A stretch of 39,336 nucleotides of DNA from Rhodospirillaceae bacterium (lineage in GTDB: Bacteria > Pseudomonadota > Alphaproteobacteria > Puniceispirillales > Puniceispirillaceae), in the NCBI GenBank assembly GCA_011522725.1, contig WTIL01000074.1, positions 1-39,336 of the forward strand, read 5' to 3'. Each line of letters begins with the position of its first letter. Position 1 is the first letter of the stretch. This document shows positions 8,797 through 17,397 of the stretch, one piece after another. Below the pieces are notes generated by a model that ran no database searches, was not told the DNA's origin, and saw nothing but the letters and a program-made list of their open reading frames with translations. The position numbers and the translations under genes are program-made.

Positions 8797-9909
8797 ATGG
8801 CCGGACTAGCAGTCAGCGGTGGGGGGATCGCCGGTCTCGCCGCCGCGCTGGGAGCCGCACGCGCCGGCCATGACATCACGCTGCTTGGCGGCAGCGCCGC
8901 GCCGAACCTGAAAGGCGGCGTGCAGATCGCCCCGAATGGCTGGGCCGCGCTGGAATCCCTTGGGCTGGGTGATTCGGCGCGCGCCTGTTCGACCCGCCTT
9001 CACAACATCACCGTGCGTGCGCTGGACAGTGGCGCCACCCTGATCCGACTGCCGCTGCACGACCCCTATGCCAGTTTCGGCCGCGCCGCGCTCGCCGGGC
9101 TGGTCGAGGAGGCGCTGGATGCCACCGGGCGGGTCACACGCATTGCCGAGGACATTGCCCATATCCATCAGAATGACGGGCATGTGACGCTGATCACCGC
9201 CGAAGGCGCAAGCCACCAGTGTGACGGGCTGGTCGCCGCCGATGGTGGCAAGGGTCCCGGGCGGCGGCATGTGACGGCGAACGGGTCGGCCGGCGTCTCC
9301 GCCGGCAAAGTGGCGATGCGGGCGCTGCTGCCGCTGGCGGACATGCCGGCGCATTTCGCCCTCGCCGAAAGCAATCTTTGGCTTGGCCGCGGTGTTCATG
9401 TCGTCCATTACCCGATCGGCGAGATGCTGAACCTTGTGGTCACGCTTCCCGCCACCAGGTCCGGCGACGGATGGCAGGCGCGCCTGTTCGGCGCATCGTC
9501 TCCATTGGCAGCGCTGGTTGATGACAGGATCGAATGGGTGCGCACACCGCTTCCCGTTGCCGCAACGGCGGGGTGCTGGCGGCGCGGGCGCGTGGTCCTT
9601 GCAGGCGACGCCGCACACAGCATGCCGCCGCATCTGGCCCAGGGGGCCGGCCAGGGGCTTCAGGACGCCGCCTGCCTTGGCCAGCATCTCGGACATGAAG
9701 ACGGCATCGAAGCTGCCTTCACGCTCTATGCGCGGGAGCGCGCCGCCGCGGTGTCACGAATTGTGCAAAAGGCTGATATTTCGGGCCGGGTCATGGGGCT
9801 GTCGGGCCCGGCGGCGCATCTTCGCGACATGGTGCTGAATGCAGGCGGGCCGCGGCTGATGCAGAACTGGCTGGCCGAGGTCTGGTCGGCCGACCCCTCG
9901 CTTGCCTGA
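8797..9909 (+). CDS. FAD-dependent aromatic-ring/UbiH-type monooxygenase
   Basis: A 370-residue flavoprotein of the para-hydroxybenzoate hydroxylase class, which uses NAD(P)H and oxygen to hydroxylate aromatic or quinone-like substrates. The N-terminal dinucleotide fold reads SGGGIAGLAAALGAARAG, the middle DG motif is LVAADGGKGPG, and the FAD ribityl motif is VVLAGDAAHSMPPHLAQGAGQG near residue 270. There is no membrane segment. An ATG at 8758 would add 13 residues of unlikely sequence; the ATG at 8797 leads directly into the FAD fold. The DG motif deviates from the usual ADGxxSxxR by having Lys-Gly-Pro-Gly in place of the Ser region. Closest types by eye are salicylate or 3-hydroxybenzoate hydroxylases. 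The substrate is unknown and neighbours give no help. Confidence 0.8.
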   Translation: MAGLAVSGGGIAGLAAALGAARAGHDITLLGGSAAPNLKGGVQIAPNGWAALESLGLGDSARACSTRLHNITVRALDSGATLIRLPLHDPYASFGRAALAGLVEEALDATGRVTRIAEDIAHIHQNDGHVTLITAEGASHQCDGLVAADGGKGPGRRHVTANGSAGVSAGKVAMRALLPLADMPAHFALAESNLWLGRGVHVVHYPIGEMLNLVVTLPATRSGDGWQARLFGASSPLAALVDDRIEWVRTPLPVAATAGCWRRGRVVLAGDAAHSMPPHLAQGAGQGLQDAACLGQHLGHEDGIEAAFTLYARERAAAVSRIVQKADISGRVMGLSGPAAHLRDMVLNAGGPRLMQNWLAEVWSADPSLA

Positions 9910-9924
9910 CCGGATCAGGCGAGC
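9900..9924. terminator. Hairpin between convergent genes
   Basis: GCTTGCCTGA (9900-9909) pairs with TCAGGCGAGC (9915-9924), nine Watson-Crick pairs plus one G-T, with a five-base loop. The two arms contain the stop codons of the convergent monooxygenase and dioxygenase genes. No T-tract follows on either side, so termination would be weak or rho-aided. Confidence 0.45.
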
Positions 9925-11018
9925 CCGTTGCCGCGCACCGCGCTCTCGAAATCCTCGCGGTTGATATAGGCGCCCGCCATCTTGCGCTTGCCGCGGAATG
10001 CGCCGCGCCCGTGAAGCACGCGCCAGTTGTCGAACACCAGCATGTCACCCGGCCTAAGCGTATAGCGCCACTGCATCTCCGGCTCGTTCGCCATGCTGTC
10101 AAAGGCGCGAATGCCGGCATAGAGGGCGCGCATGTCGTCATCGGCGAGACGCACAGTATCGCGGTCGTAGTTGTTGAAGCTGACCTGCGCCAGCCTGCCT
10201 GTCTCGTCATGACGCAGGATCGGCCGCCGCGCGCGAAGCACCACGCCGTCACCCTTATAGATGCCGGTCACCCCGATCCGTGCGAGGTCGGCATGGACCT
10301 GCGGTTGCTCGGCAGCCAGCCTCTCGGCAATCCGCGCGCCGTCGACCATGATCGATTCACCGCCCTCGGCCTCATAGCTGACACACAACAACAGCTGCAC
10401 GCCCGGCGCATCATGGCTGTAGGTCCCGTCGGTATGGGGACGCAGCTCTTTCGGCGTATAGGCGGAATCCGCCATGTTCTCGTTCGCCTCGAATTCGAAC
10501 AGCCCGCCGAAGATCGTCTGCCGGACATAGCCGATGGAATCGGCCACCGTCTGCACCGCTGTCAGATCGCGCGGGCAGTCGGTCAGCACGGCAAAGCCGT
10601 TGGCAAGCATGGTTTCGAGCAAAGGCGTCACGCCTTCATTGCCCGTCAGGGTGGCATAGGGAAGACGCACGGCTTCAGGATCGATGCTGCCGCCGTCCCA
10701 TGGCGTGGCTTCCGGCATCCGCATCGGATCGCCGGCGCTGCTGAAATCGGCAAGGAAGCCGGCCTCGTAATGTGCTTCGATATCCAGGTCCGGCCAGTCG
10801 AGGATCAGGGCGGCGCCGTCATCGCTGAGGCGGGCCGCCTTTGGCCTGATCATCGGATCGACAGCGGCGGTGTATAGCTCGCGCTGGTGGCTCCGCGAAT
10901 CAAAACTCTCCGGATCGCGCGCATTGTCGCGAAGCCAGAAATAGTCGAACCCGGTCGCCGCCCCTTCATTGATCGACAGGGTCAGCATATCGTCGCCAAG
11001 GACAAGGTCTTTCAGCAT
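9915..11018 (-). CDS. Gamma-butyrobetaine hydroxylase-like Fe(II)/2-oxoglutarate dioxygenase
   Basis: A 367-residue protein of the TauD/BBOX superfamily. The catalytic iron triad is visible as H195 and D197 (RPHTDGTYSHDAPG) and H336 (NWRVLHGRG), with nearby arginines R338/R342 placed to bind 2-oxoglutarate. The first 85 residues look like the small N-terminal domain of gamma-butyrobetaine and trimethyllysine hydroxylases (FDYFWLRDNARDPESFD), but the cysteines that hold zinc in the animal and Pseudomonas enzymes are missing. The likely reaction is hydroxylation of a quaternary-amine acid such as gamma-butyrobetaine, forming carnitine. The start at 11018 has a GGAGG site; the frame stays open a further 213 bases upstream without homology. 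No carnitine transporter or CoA-ligase lies nearby. Confidence 0.75.
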   Translation of the reverse strand: MLKDLVLGDDMLTLSINEGAATGFDYFWLRDNARDPESFDSRSHQRELYTAAVDPMIRPKAARLSDDGAALILDWPDLDIEAHYEAGFLADFSSAGDPMRMPEATPWDGGSIDPEAVRLPYATLTGNEGVTPLLETMLANGFAVLTDCPRDLTAVQTVADSIGYVRQTIFGGLFEFEANENMADSAYTPKELRPHTDGTYSHDAPGVQLLLCVSYEAEGGESIMVDGARIAERLAAEQPQVHADLARIGVTGIYKGDGVVLRARRPILRHDETGRLAQVSFNNYDRDTVRLADDDMRALYAGIRAFDSMANEPEMQWRYTLRPGDMLVFDNWRVLHGRGAFRGKRKMAGAYINREDFESAVRGNGLA

Positions 11019-11157
11019 GGCAAGCCTCCGTTCATCACCCAGACTGTAACCCTGCAGGCAGGGCCCGACAAGCAGTGCAGCGCTTGGAATTGCCGCTTTC
11101 CGGTGGTACCGTCCGGCCGTCGTGAAGGACGAGACGAGGCGGGGAACAGGACAGGAT

Positions 11158-12162
11158 ATGGGTCGGCTTCGGACCATGATGGATGACGCACTGCAGCGGC
11201 TTGGCGTCGCTGGCGAGGACGGCTTCGTCATCGCCGCGCTCTACAAGTTCGTCGACCTTCCAGACTACCGCGACTGGCAGCCTGTGCTTCAGGCGCTGTG
11301 CGAGGCCGGCGGAGTCCGCGGGACGCTGCTGCTCGCCGATGAAGGCATCAACGGCACCATCTGCGCCCGCCGGGACGGCATGGGCCGTGTCCTCGACTGG
11401 ATCGAGGCGGAACCGCGCCTGGACGGGCTGTCGCTGAAATTCTCAGCCGCGCCTGACCAGGCCTTCCTGCGGATGAAGGTGCGGCTGAAGCGCGAGATCG
11501 TCACCATGGGCCGGCCCGAGATCAGCCCGGCGAGATCCACCGGCACCTATGTCGAACCGCGCGACTGGAACAGTCTTGTCGATGATCCGGATGTGATGGT
11601 GATCGACACCCGCAACGCCTATGAAACCGCGATCGGCACCTTTGATGGCGCCGTCGACCCGCAGACCGACAGCTTTCGCGAATTTCCCGAATGGGCCGCG
11701 CAGCTGGCGGCCGATCCGGACCGGCCGAAAAAGCTGGCCATGTTCTGCACCGGCGGCATCCGCTGCGAGAAGGCCAGCGCGCTGATGCAGGATATGGGGT
11801 TCGACGAGGTCTATCACCTGAAGGGCGGCATCCTGAAATATCTCGAGGATGTGCCGCAGGCGGACAGCCGCTGGCAGGGCGAGTGCTTTGTCTTTGACGG
11901 GCGGGTGGCGGTCGATCATGCCTTGCAGCCGGGGGCCTATGACATGTGCCATGCCTGCCGCATGCCATTGTCCGATGCCGACCGCGGGCATGCCGCCTAT
12001 CAGGCCGGCGTCAGCTGCCACCATTGCATCGACAGCCGCGATGACGGCAGCCGCTCGCGCTTTGCCGAACGGCAGAAGCAGATCACCCTTGCCCGCGCGC
12101 GCGGTGAAGAGCATCTGGGGCGCGACCCGCGCAAGCAGGCCGGCAGCCAACCGGAGGTCTAG
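11158..12162 (+). CDS. trhO: tRNA uridine(34) hydroxylase TrhO, rhodanese family
   Basis: About 334 residues matching the UPF0176/TrhO family (YceA in E. coli), which hydroxylates U34 of tRNA as a step to 5-carboxymethoxy- or methoxy-uridine using prephenate and oxygen-dependent chemistry. The N-terminal acylphosphatase-like domain shows ALYKFVDLPDY and LLADEGINGTI. The rhodanese domain has the active-site loop FCTGGIRCEKAS, and a C-terminal cysteine cluster (MCHACRMPL, CHHCID) looks metal-binding, as in family members. The start is uncertain: ATG at 11158 follows AGGACAGG, ATGs at 11176 and 11179 and a GTG at 11122 also fit. Its stop shares the palindrome CTAG with the stop of the convergent downstream gene. 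Confidence 0.88.
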   Translation: MGRLRTMMDDALQRLGVAGEDGFVIAALYKFVDLPDYRDWQPVLQALCEAGGVRGTLLLADEGINGTICARRDGMGRVLDWIEAEPRLDGLSLKFSAAPDQAFLRMKVRLKREIVTMGRPEISPARSTGTYVEPRDWNSLVDDPDVMVIDTRNAYETAIGTFDGAVDPQTDSFREFPEWAAQLAADPDRPKKLAMFCTGGIRCEKASALMQDMGFDEVYHLKGGILKYLEDVPQADSRWQGECFVFDGRVAVDHALQPGAYDMCHACRMPLSDADRGHAAYQAGVSCHHCIDSRDDGSRSRFAERQKQITLARARGEEHLGRDPRKQAGSQPEV

Positions 12163-13139
12163 AGATTTCCGCGCCCGTGCGGCGTGTCGAAGTCGAGATC
12201 GGGGCCGACCGGAACGATGCCGGTGGGATTGATCGTGCGGTGGCTTGCGTAGTAATGCCCCTTGATATGCGGCATGACCACGGTCGCGGCGATGCCCGGC
12301 ATCTGGTAGAGCTCGCGCATATAGCCTGACAGATTCGGATAGTCGTCGATCCGGCGGATGTTGCATTTGAAATGGCCGACATAGACCGCGTCGAACCTGA
12401 TCAGGGTCGTGAACAGCCGCCAGTCGGCCTCGGTGATCCGGTCACCCATCAGATAGCGGCGGGTGGACAGCCGCTCTTCCATGCGGTCGAGCGCCGCGAA
12501 CAGCTTCGTCACCGATTCCTCATAGGCTTCTTTCGTCGTGGCGAAGCCGCTGCGATAGACGCCGTTGTTGATATGCGGATAGATATCGTCATTCACCTCT
12601 TCAATGGCGTCGCGCATCTCTTCCGGCCAGTAATCGTCACTGTTGCCGGTCAGCCCGTCGAAGGCCGAGTTGAACATGCGGATGATCTCGGAGGATTCGT
12701 TGGAGACGATCTGGCCCGTCTGTTTGTCCCACAGGACGGGCACGGTAACGCGCCCGGTCGCGGTCGGGTTGCTGCGGGTATAGATCTGGTGCATGAAGTC
12801 GCTGCCGAACAGGTCGTCGCCGCCGGCGCCATGCGCGTCATGATCGAAAGTCCAGCCGTTTTCCAGCATCAGCGGATGCACTACCGACACCGAGATATGG
12901 TCGGTCAGCCCCTTCAGCTCACGGAAGATCAGCGTGCGGTGCGCCCACGGGCAGGCATATGAGACATAGAGGTGATAACGGCCGCTTTCCGCGGCGAATC
13001 CTGCCTCGCCCGACGGGCCGGCGCTGCCGTCGGCGGTGATCCAGTGGCGGAATTTCGCATTGTCACGAACGAAGTGGCCGCCACTTGATTTTGTGTCGTA
13101 CCATTCGCTGGACCATCGGCCCTCGATCAGCTTTCCCAT
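12159..13139 (-). CDS. Glutathionyl-hydroquinone reductase (YqjG/EcfG type, GST fold)
   Basis: A 326-residue Xi-class glutathione transferase. It removes glutathione from glutathionyl-hydroquinones, using a cysteine thiol. The catalytic Cys is C63 in YVSYACPWAHRTL, the diagnostic CPWA motif of this class, and later family segments include VPVLWDKQTGQIVSNESSEIIRMF and the C-terminal helical domain with YVGHFKCN. Length and the start (MGKLIEGRW) agree with the family. It ends in a four-base convergent overlap with trhO and starts 26 bases after the rpe stop on the same strand, so it may follow rpe in one transcript. A linked quinone-producing dioxygenase or dehalogenase is not seen here. Confidence 0.9.
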   Translation of the reverse strand: MGKLIEGRWSSEWYDTKSSGGHFVRDNAKFRHWITADGSAGPSGEAGFAAESGRYHLYVSYACPWAHRTLIFRELKGLTDHISVSVVHPLMLENGWTFDHDAHGAGGDDLFGSDFMHQIYTRSNPTATGRVTVPVLWDKQTGQIVSNESSEIIRMFNSAFDGLTGNSDDYWPEEMRDAIEEVNDDIYPHINNGVYRSGFATTKEAYEESVTKLFAALDRMEERLSTRRYLMGDRITEADWRLFTTLIRFDAVYVGHFKCNIRRIDDYPNLSGYMRELYQMPGIAATVVMPHIKGHYYASHRTINPTGIVPVGPDLDFDTPHGRGNL

Positions 13140-13165
13140 TCAGCCTGTCTTTCCTGTGGTGTTAT

Positions 13166-13834
13166 TCAACCGCGCGCGGCGGCACGAATGGCCTCGATAT
13201 TGGCGCGGTACCCGTCCTCGCCGTCGCCCTTGAAGATGGCCGATCCGGCGACAAGCGCGGTGGCGCCGGCCGCGAAGACGGCGCCTGCGGTCTCGGTCGT
13301 GATGCCGCCGTCAACCTCGATGGTGATGTCGCGCGCGCCGACCATATCCTTCAGTGTCGCGATCTTGTCGATCATCGCCGGGATGAAGGCCTGGCCGCCA
13401 AACCCCGGATTGACCGTCATCACCAGGATCAGGTCGAGCCGGTCAAGGACATGACGCAGCACATCCGCGGGTGTGTGCGGGTTCAGTGACACGCCGGCCT
13501 TGCAGCCAAGCTCGCGGATCCGCGACAGCGTGCGGTCCAGATGCGGGCAGGCCTCGGCATGGACGGTGATGATCTCGGCGCCGGCGTCGGCATAGGCATC
13601 CAGCAGCGCGTCCGGATTGGATACCATGAGATGCGCATCGAACAGCTTGTCGGTAACATGGCGTAGCGCCTTGATCACGGGCGGGCCAAAGGTCAGGTTC
13701 GGCACGAAATGGCCATCCATCACATCAAGATGGATCCAGTCCGCGCCGGCGCGGTCGACGGCGGACACCTCGTCGGCGAGACGGGAAAAGTCCGATGCAA
13801 GGATGGAAGGGGCGATGATGATGCCGTCGGCCAC
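13166..13834 (-). CDS. rpe: Ribulose-phosphate 3-epimerase
   Basis: A 222-residue TIM-barrel enzyme interconverting ribulose 5-phosphate and xylulose 5-phosphate. All landmark segments are visible: [12 protein letters not shown] at the N-terminus, [14 protein letters not shown] with the catalytic Asp and metal site, [16 protein letters not shown] and IEVDGGI near the C-terminus, which carries the second catalytic Asp. The start is a GTG at 13834 with a GGAGG site six bases upstream; the frame stays open to 14053 but the extension has no homology and would cross the neighbouring promoter. Length is standard for the family. It is divergent from the glutaryl-CoA dehydrogenase gene across about 200 bases. 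Confidence 0.95.
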   Translation of the reverse strand: MADGIIIAPSILASDFSRLADEVSAVDRAGADWIHLDVMDGHFVPNLTFGPPVIKALRHVTDKLFDAHLMVSNPDALLDAYADAGAEIITVHAEACPHLDRTLSRIRELGCKAGVSLNPHTPADVLRHVLDRLDLILVMTVNPGFGGQAFIPAMIDKIATLKDMVGARDITIEVDGGITTETAGAVFAAGATALVAGSAIFKGDGEDGYRANIEAIRAAARG

Positions 13835-14036
13835 GTGAGCCTCCGCTGAACGGGTGGTCTTTGTGTTGGCAGAAAATAGGCACGAGAGGCCCAAAACACA
13901 ACATTCTCCGGACAGGGGCCCGAAAATAATGGTCCGCAGCCCCGCCGGGGCATTGTTTGTCGCAGGGACTACCCCCCGGTGCTCCTTTTCCGCTATAGTG
14001 CCGTCATTCATTTGAATTTCGAAAGGTGAACGAGCC

Positions 14037-15242
14037 ATGGAAGGCGTGGTCACGAAGACTTCAAAGCCGGTTTTCTCATGGGAAGACCCGCTGTTCCTTG
14101 ATCAGCAACTCAGCGATGACGAGCGCATGGTCCGTGACAGCGCGCGCGCCTTTTCGCGTGACGTTCTGCTGCCACGGGTGATTGCCGATTTCCGGGACGA
14201 GTCCTTCGACCCCGATGTCATGCGCCAGATGGGCGAACTCGGCCTTCTCGGCCCGACCATTCCCGAGGAATATGGGGGCGCCGGCGTCAACCATGTGGCC
14301 TACGGCCTCGCGGCCTATGAAATCGAGGCTGTGGATTCCGGCTACCGTTCGGCGATGTCCGTCCAGTCCTCGCTTGTGATGCATCCGATCAACGCCTTCG
14401 GCACCGAAGAGCAGAAGCAGCGCTTCCTGCCGCGTCTTGCCACCGGCGAGATGATCGGCTGTTTCGGCCTGACGGAACCTGATTACGGCTCCGACCCGGG
14501 GGGCATGGTGACCAAGGCTGTCGAGACCGATGGCGGCTATCACCTGAGCGGCGCGAAAATGTGGATTTCCAACGCGCCGATCGCCGACATCGCGATTGTC
14601 TGGGCCAAGCTGGACGGCGTGATCCGCGGCTTCATCGTCGAGCGCGAGAATGCCGGCAGCGGTTTCACCACGCCGAAGATCGAGGGCAAGCTGTCGCTTC
14701 GCGCGTCGATCACCGGTTCGATCCAGATGGACAATGCCTTTGTGCCGGCCGGCAACATCCTGCCCGAGGTGGCCGGGCTGAAAGGGCCGTTTTCCTGCCT
14801 GAACAAGGCGCGCTACGGCATCGCCTGGGGCACGCTGGGCGCAGCGCAGTTCTGCTATGACGCGGCACGCAGCTACACACTGGACCGCAAGCAATTCAAC
14901 CGGCCACTGGCAGGCAACCAGCTGATCCAGCTGAAACTCGCCAACATGCATACCGAGATCAATATCGGGCTGCAGTCATGCCTTCGTGTCGGCCGCCTTC
15001 TCGACGAGGGCAACTGCCCGCCGGAGAACATCTCGCTGGTCAAGCGCAACAGCTGTGGCAAGGCACTGGACATCGCCCGTGCCGCGCGCGACATGCATGG
15101 CGGCAACGGCATTGCCGAGGAATATCACGTCATGCGCCACATGATGAACCTCGAGACGGTGAACACCTACGAGGGCACGCATGATGTGCATGCGCTGATC
15201 CTCGGCCGGGCGATCACCGGGCTCCAGGCATTCACCGGCTGA
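14037..15242 (+). CDS. gcdH: Glutaryl-CoA dehydrogenase
   Basis: A 401-residue acyl-CoA dehydrogenase. It oxidises and decarboxylates glutaryl-CoA to crotonyl-CoA, passing electrons to electron-transfer flavoprotein. The subgroup is shown by [20 protein letters not shown] at the start, the flavin segments [16 protein letters not shown] and [12 protein letters not shown], and the catalytic Glu E379 in [32 protein letters not shown] is also typical of GcdH. The next gene, a class III CoA-transferase four bases downstream, can supply glutaryl-CoA. The pair serves the end of lysine, hydroxylysine, tryptophan or glutarate breakdown. The start follows an AAAGGTGA ribosome site. I see no convincing paired promoter, though a TATAGT hexamer lies at 13994-13999. 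Confidence 0.93.
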   Translation: MEGVVTKTSKPVFSWEDPLFLDQQLSDDERMVRDSARAFSRDVLLPRVIADFRDESFDPDVMRQMGELGLLGPTIPEEYGGAGVNHVAYGLAAYEIEAVDSGYRSAMSVQSSLVMHPINAFGTEEQKQRFLPRLATGEMIGCFGLTEPDYGSDPGGMVTKAVETDGGYHLSGAKMWISNAPIADIAIVWAKLDGVIRGFIVERENAGSGFTTPKIEGKLSLRASITGSIQMDNAFVPAGNILPEVAGLKGPFSCLNKARYGIAWGTLGAAQFCYDAARSYTLDRKQFNRPLAGNQLIQLKLANMHTEINIGLQSCLRVGRLLDEGNCPPENISLVKRNSCGKALDIARAARDMHGGNGIAEEYHVMRHMMNLETVNTYEGTHDVHALILGRAITGLQAFTG

Positions 15243-15246
15243 CCTG

Positions 15247-16488
15247 ATGACCGGCACCGGGTCGGCGCTGTCGCACCTTCGGGTGCTTGACCTGTCACGA
15301 ATCCTCGCCGGCCCATGGGCCACCCAGATGCTGGGCGATCTTGGTGCCGACATCATCAAGGTCGAGCGTCCGCGCACCGGCGACGACACACGTGGCTGGG
15401 GCCCGCCCTTCGTCGACAACATGACCGGCGATGCCGATGCCGACGCGGCCGCACGATCCGCCTATTTCTGCTCGGTCAACCGCAACAAGCGCTCGCTCGC
15501 CATCGACATCACCTCGCCAGAGGGTGCAGCGATCCTGCGGCGCCTTGCCGCCGAAAGCGATGTCCTCGTGGAAAATTTCAAGGTCGGCGGGCTGGCGAAA
15601 TACGGGCTCGACTATGAATCGCTTCGCGCTGTCAATCCGAAGCTCGTCTATTGCTCGATCACCGGATTCGGCCAGGACGGGCCGGATGCGCACCGCGCCG
15701 GATATGATTTCATGATCCAGGGCATGGGCGGGTTGATGAGCGTCACCGGAGAGGCCGACGGCATGCCGATGAAGATCGGTGTCGCCCTTGTCGATGTCCT
15801 GACCGGCACCAACGCCGCCACAGCGATTCTGGCCGCCGTCATGCATGCGGCGCGCACCGGCACCGGCCAGCATATCGATATGAGCCTGTTCGATGTCAGC
15901 GTCGCCAGCCTCGCCAACCAGGCGTTGAACTATATGGTCAGCGGCACCGCGCCGGGGCGCCTCGGCAACGCGCATCCGAACATCGTTCCCTATCAGGCCT
16001 TCGCCACCGCCGACGGGCATATCATCCTCGCCGTCGGCAATGATTCGCAATTCCGCAAATTCTGCGACATCGCCGGGCTGGACGGCTTTGCCGACGACCC
16101 GGACTACGCCACCAACAAGGCGCGGGTGACGAACCGCACAGCCCTGCTGCCGCATGTCGAGACCGCCATGGCGAACCATACGACCGGATGGTGGCTCGAC
16201 CAACTCGCCGACGCAGGCGTCCCGGCCGGGCCGATCAACAATATCGATTCGGTGCTCGCCGAGCCGCAGGCCGTTCATCGCGGACTTCCCGCCTCGATCC
16301 CGGACGAGCTCAACGGCAGCATCCCGACGGTTGCCAGCCCGCTGCGCCTGTCACAGACACCGGTGCGCGCGGACCTGCCGCCGCCGCGCCTTGGCGCGCA
16401 CAGCCGCGAGGTGCTTGCCGAGATACTCGGCCTTGATGGCGCGGAACTCGACCGGCTGGCCGAAACGGGCGTCATCGCATCCGTCTGA
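15247..16488 (+). CDS. Class III (CaiB/BaiF) CoA-transferase, probably succinyl-CoA:glutarate CoA-transferase
   Basis: A 413-residue family III CoA-transferase. The N-terminal signature is LRVLDLSRILAGPWATQMLGDLGADIIKVE, the catalytic Asp is D154 in RAGYDFMIQGMGGLMS, and the PNIVPYQAFATADGHIILAVGND segment is characteristic of the family. It begins four bases after gcdH, so they form one operon. The mammalian and bacterial counterpart beside glutaryl-CoA dehydrogenase moves CoA from succinyl-CoA to glutarate, and that role is the best inference. A formyl-CoA or other dicarboxylate CoA-transferase activity cannot be ruled out from sequence alone. It converges with the EamA transporter gene. 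Confidence 0.85.
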   Translation: MTGTGSALSHLRVLDLSRILAGPWATQMLGDLGADIIKVERPRTGDDTRGWGPPFVDNMTGDADADAAARSAYFCSVNRNKRSLAIDITSPEGAAILRRLAAESDVLVENFKVGGLAKYGLDYESLRAVNPKLVYCSITGFGQDGPDAHRAGYDFMIQGMGGLMSVTGEADGMPMKIGVALVDVLTGTNAATAILAAVMHAARTGTGQHIDMSLFDVSVASLANQALNYMVSGTAPGRLGNAHPNIVPYQAFATADGHIILAVGNDSQFRKFCDIAGLDGFADDPDYATNKARVTNRTALLPHVETAMANHTTGWWLDQLADAGVPAGPINNIDSVLAEPQAVHRGLPASIPDELNGSIPTVASPLRLSQTPVRADLPPPRLGAHSREVLAEILGLDGAELDRLAETGVIASV

Positions 16489-16515
16489 CTGCCCTGCATC
16501 TGCCGGATGGCGGAC

Positions 16516-17397
16516 CTAGCCGCCGGACCGGCGGAACAGCCGGCGGAACTGCGCCGGCTCGACAATCACCGCCGACACGCCGCCGACAACGATGGCACCG
16601 CCAAGCAGCACATGCGGGTCGGGATGCTCGCCAAGAAAGGTGACGGCGCCCAGAATGGTCGAGATCGGCAGCAACAGCAGCAGCGGCATGACCATGGGCA
16701 CCGGATATTTCGACAGCAGGAAATACCAGGCCGAATAGCCGACCGCCGTCATCACCACCCCGAGATAGAGAACAGTGGCCCAGGCGAAGGGCGGCGCGGC
16801 CGCCAGCGCCGGCAGCGGATTGCCCTCGATCAGCACCGAGGCCAGCAGCATCTGCGGCGCGGCGATCGTGCCGACCCAGGCCGTCATCTGGAACCCGCTC
16901 ATCACATCGCCCAGCCGCCGGACCATCACCTGACCGAGCGCCCAGCACAAACAGCCTGTCAGGATCAGCGCCACGCCGGTCATCTGCCCGGTCAGCGACG
17001 GCGCGCCGACGATGGTGACGATGCCGACAAGGGCGATGCCGGTGCCGGCAAGCTGCCGCCTTGTCGGGAGTTCCTTCAGCATGATGGCGGCGATGACGGT
17101 GCCGAACACCACTTCGGACTGGACCAGAAGAATGGCCGGCGTCGCGTCGATCATGGCCAGGCCGCTAAAGCTGAGCCCGTACTGGAATGTCGCCGAGATC
17201 AGCGCGATCAGCGTCAGGCTGCGCCAGTGCCCGCGCGGCAGCGGCACGAACCAGACAAGCACCAGCGCCGCGATGCCGAAGCGCATCCCCATCAGCAGCA
17301 GCGGCGGGAAATGCGACAGGCCGCCCTTGGCCAGCGCGAACCCGAAACCCCAGGTTATCGGCACCAGCATGGCGATGAGAAGATGGCGCGGGGTCAT
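16516..17397 (-). CDS. EamA/DMT-family membrane transporter
   Basis: A 293-residue inner-membrane protein with ten predicted helices in two repeated EamA halves (first half begins IAMLVPITWGFGFALAKGGL, second around LILTGCLCWALGQVM). EamA proteins export or import small metabolites such as amino acids, cysteine pathway intermediates or purines. Its ATG overlaps the stop of the M20 deacetylase by four bases and it is the last gene of a tight run that starts with frmA, so it probably handles a substrate or product of that pathway. The substrate cannot be read from sequence. It converges with the CoA-transferase gene with 27 bases between them. Confidence 0.85.
   Translation of the reverse strand: MTPRHLLIAMLVPITWGFGFALAKGGLSHFPPLLLMGMRFGIAALVLVWFVPLPRGHWRSLTLIALISATFQYGLSFSGLAMIDATPAILLVQSEVVFGTVIAAIMLKELPTRRQLAGTGIALVGIVTIVGAPSLTGQMTGVALILTGCLCWALGQVMVRRLGDVMSGFQMTAWVGTIAAPQMLLASVLIEGNPLPALAAAPPFAWATVLYLGVVMTAVGYSAWYFLLSKYPVPMVMPLLLLLPISTILGAVTFLGEHPDPHVLLGGAIVVGGVSAVIVEPAQFRRLFRRSGG

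Noticed and set aside
7326-8879. Minus-strand open frame of 517 codons across the aminotransferase
   Set aside because: Shadow of the class III aminotransferase; it also runs through the terminator.
11019-11231. N-terminal extension of the dioxygenase by 71 residues
   Set aside because: The extension overlaps the opposite trhO start region, lacks homology, and a GGAGG site marks the internal ATG at 11018.
13835-14053. N-terminal extension of ribulose-phosphate epimerase
   Set aside because: It would cross the gcdH start; the GTG at 13834 has a good ribosome site and gives the normal length.
16476-16513. CATCCG...CGGATG stem between the CoA-transferase and EamA genes
   Set aside because: Six pairs around a loop of more than 20 bases and no T-tract; too weak to call a terminator.
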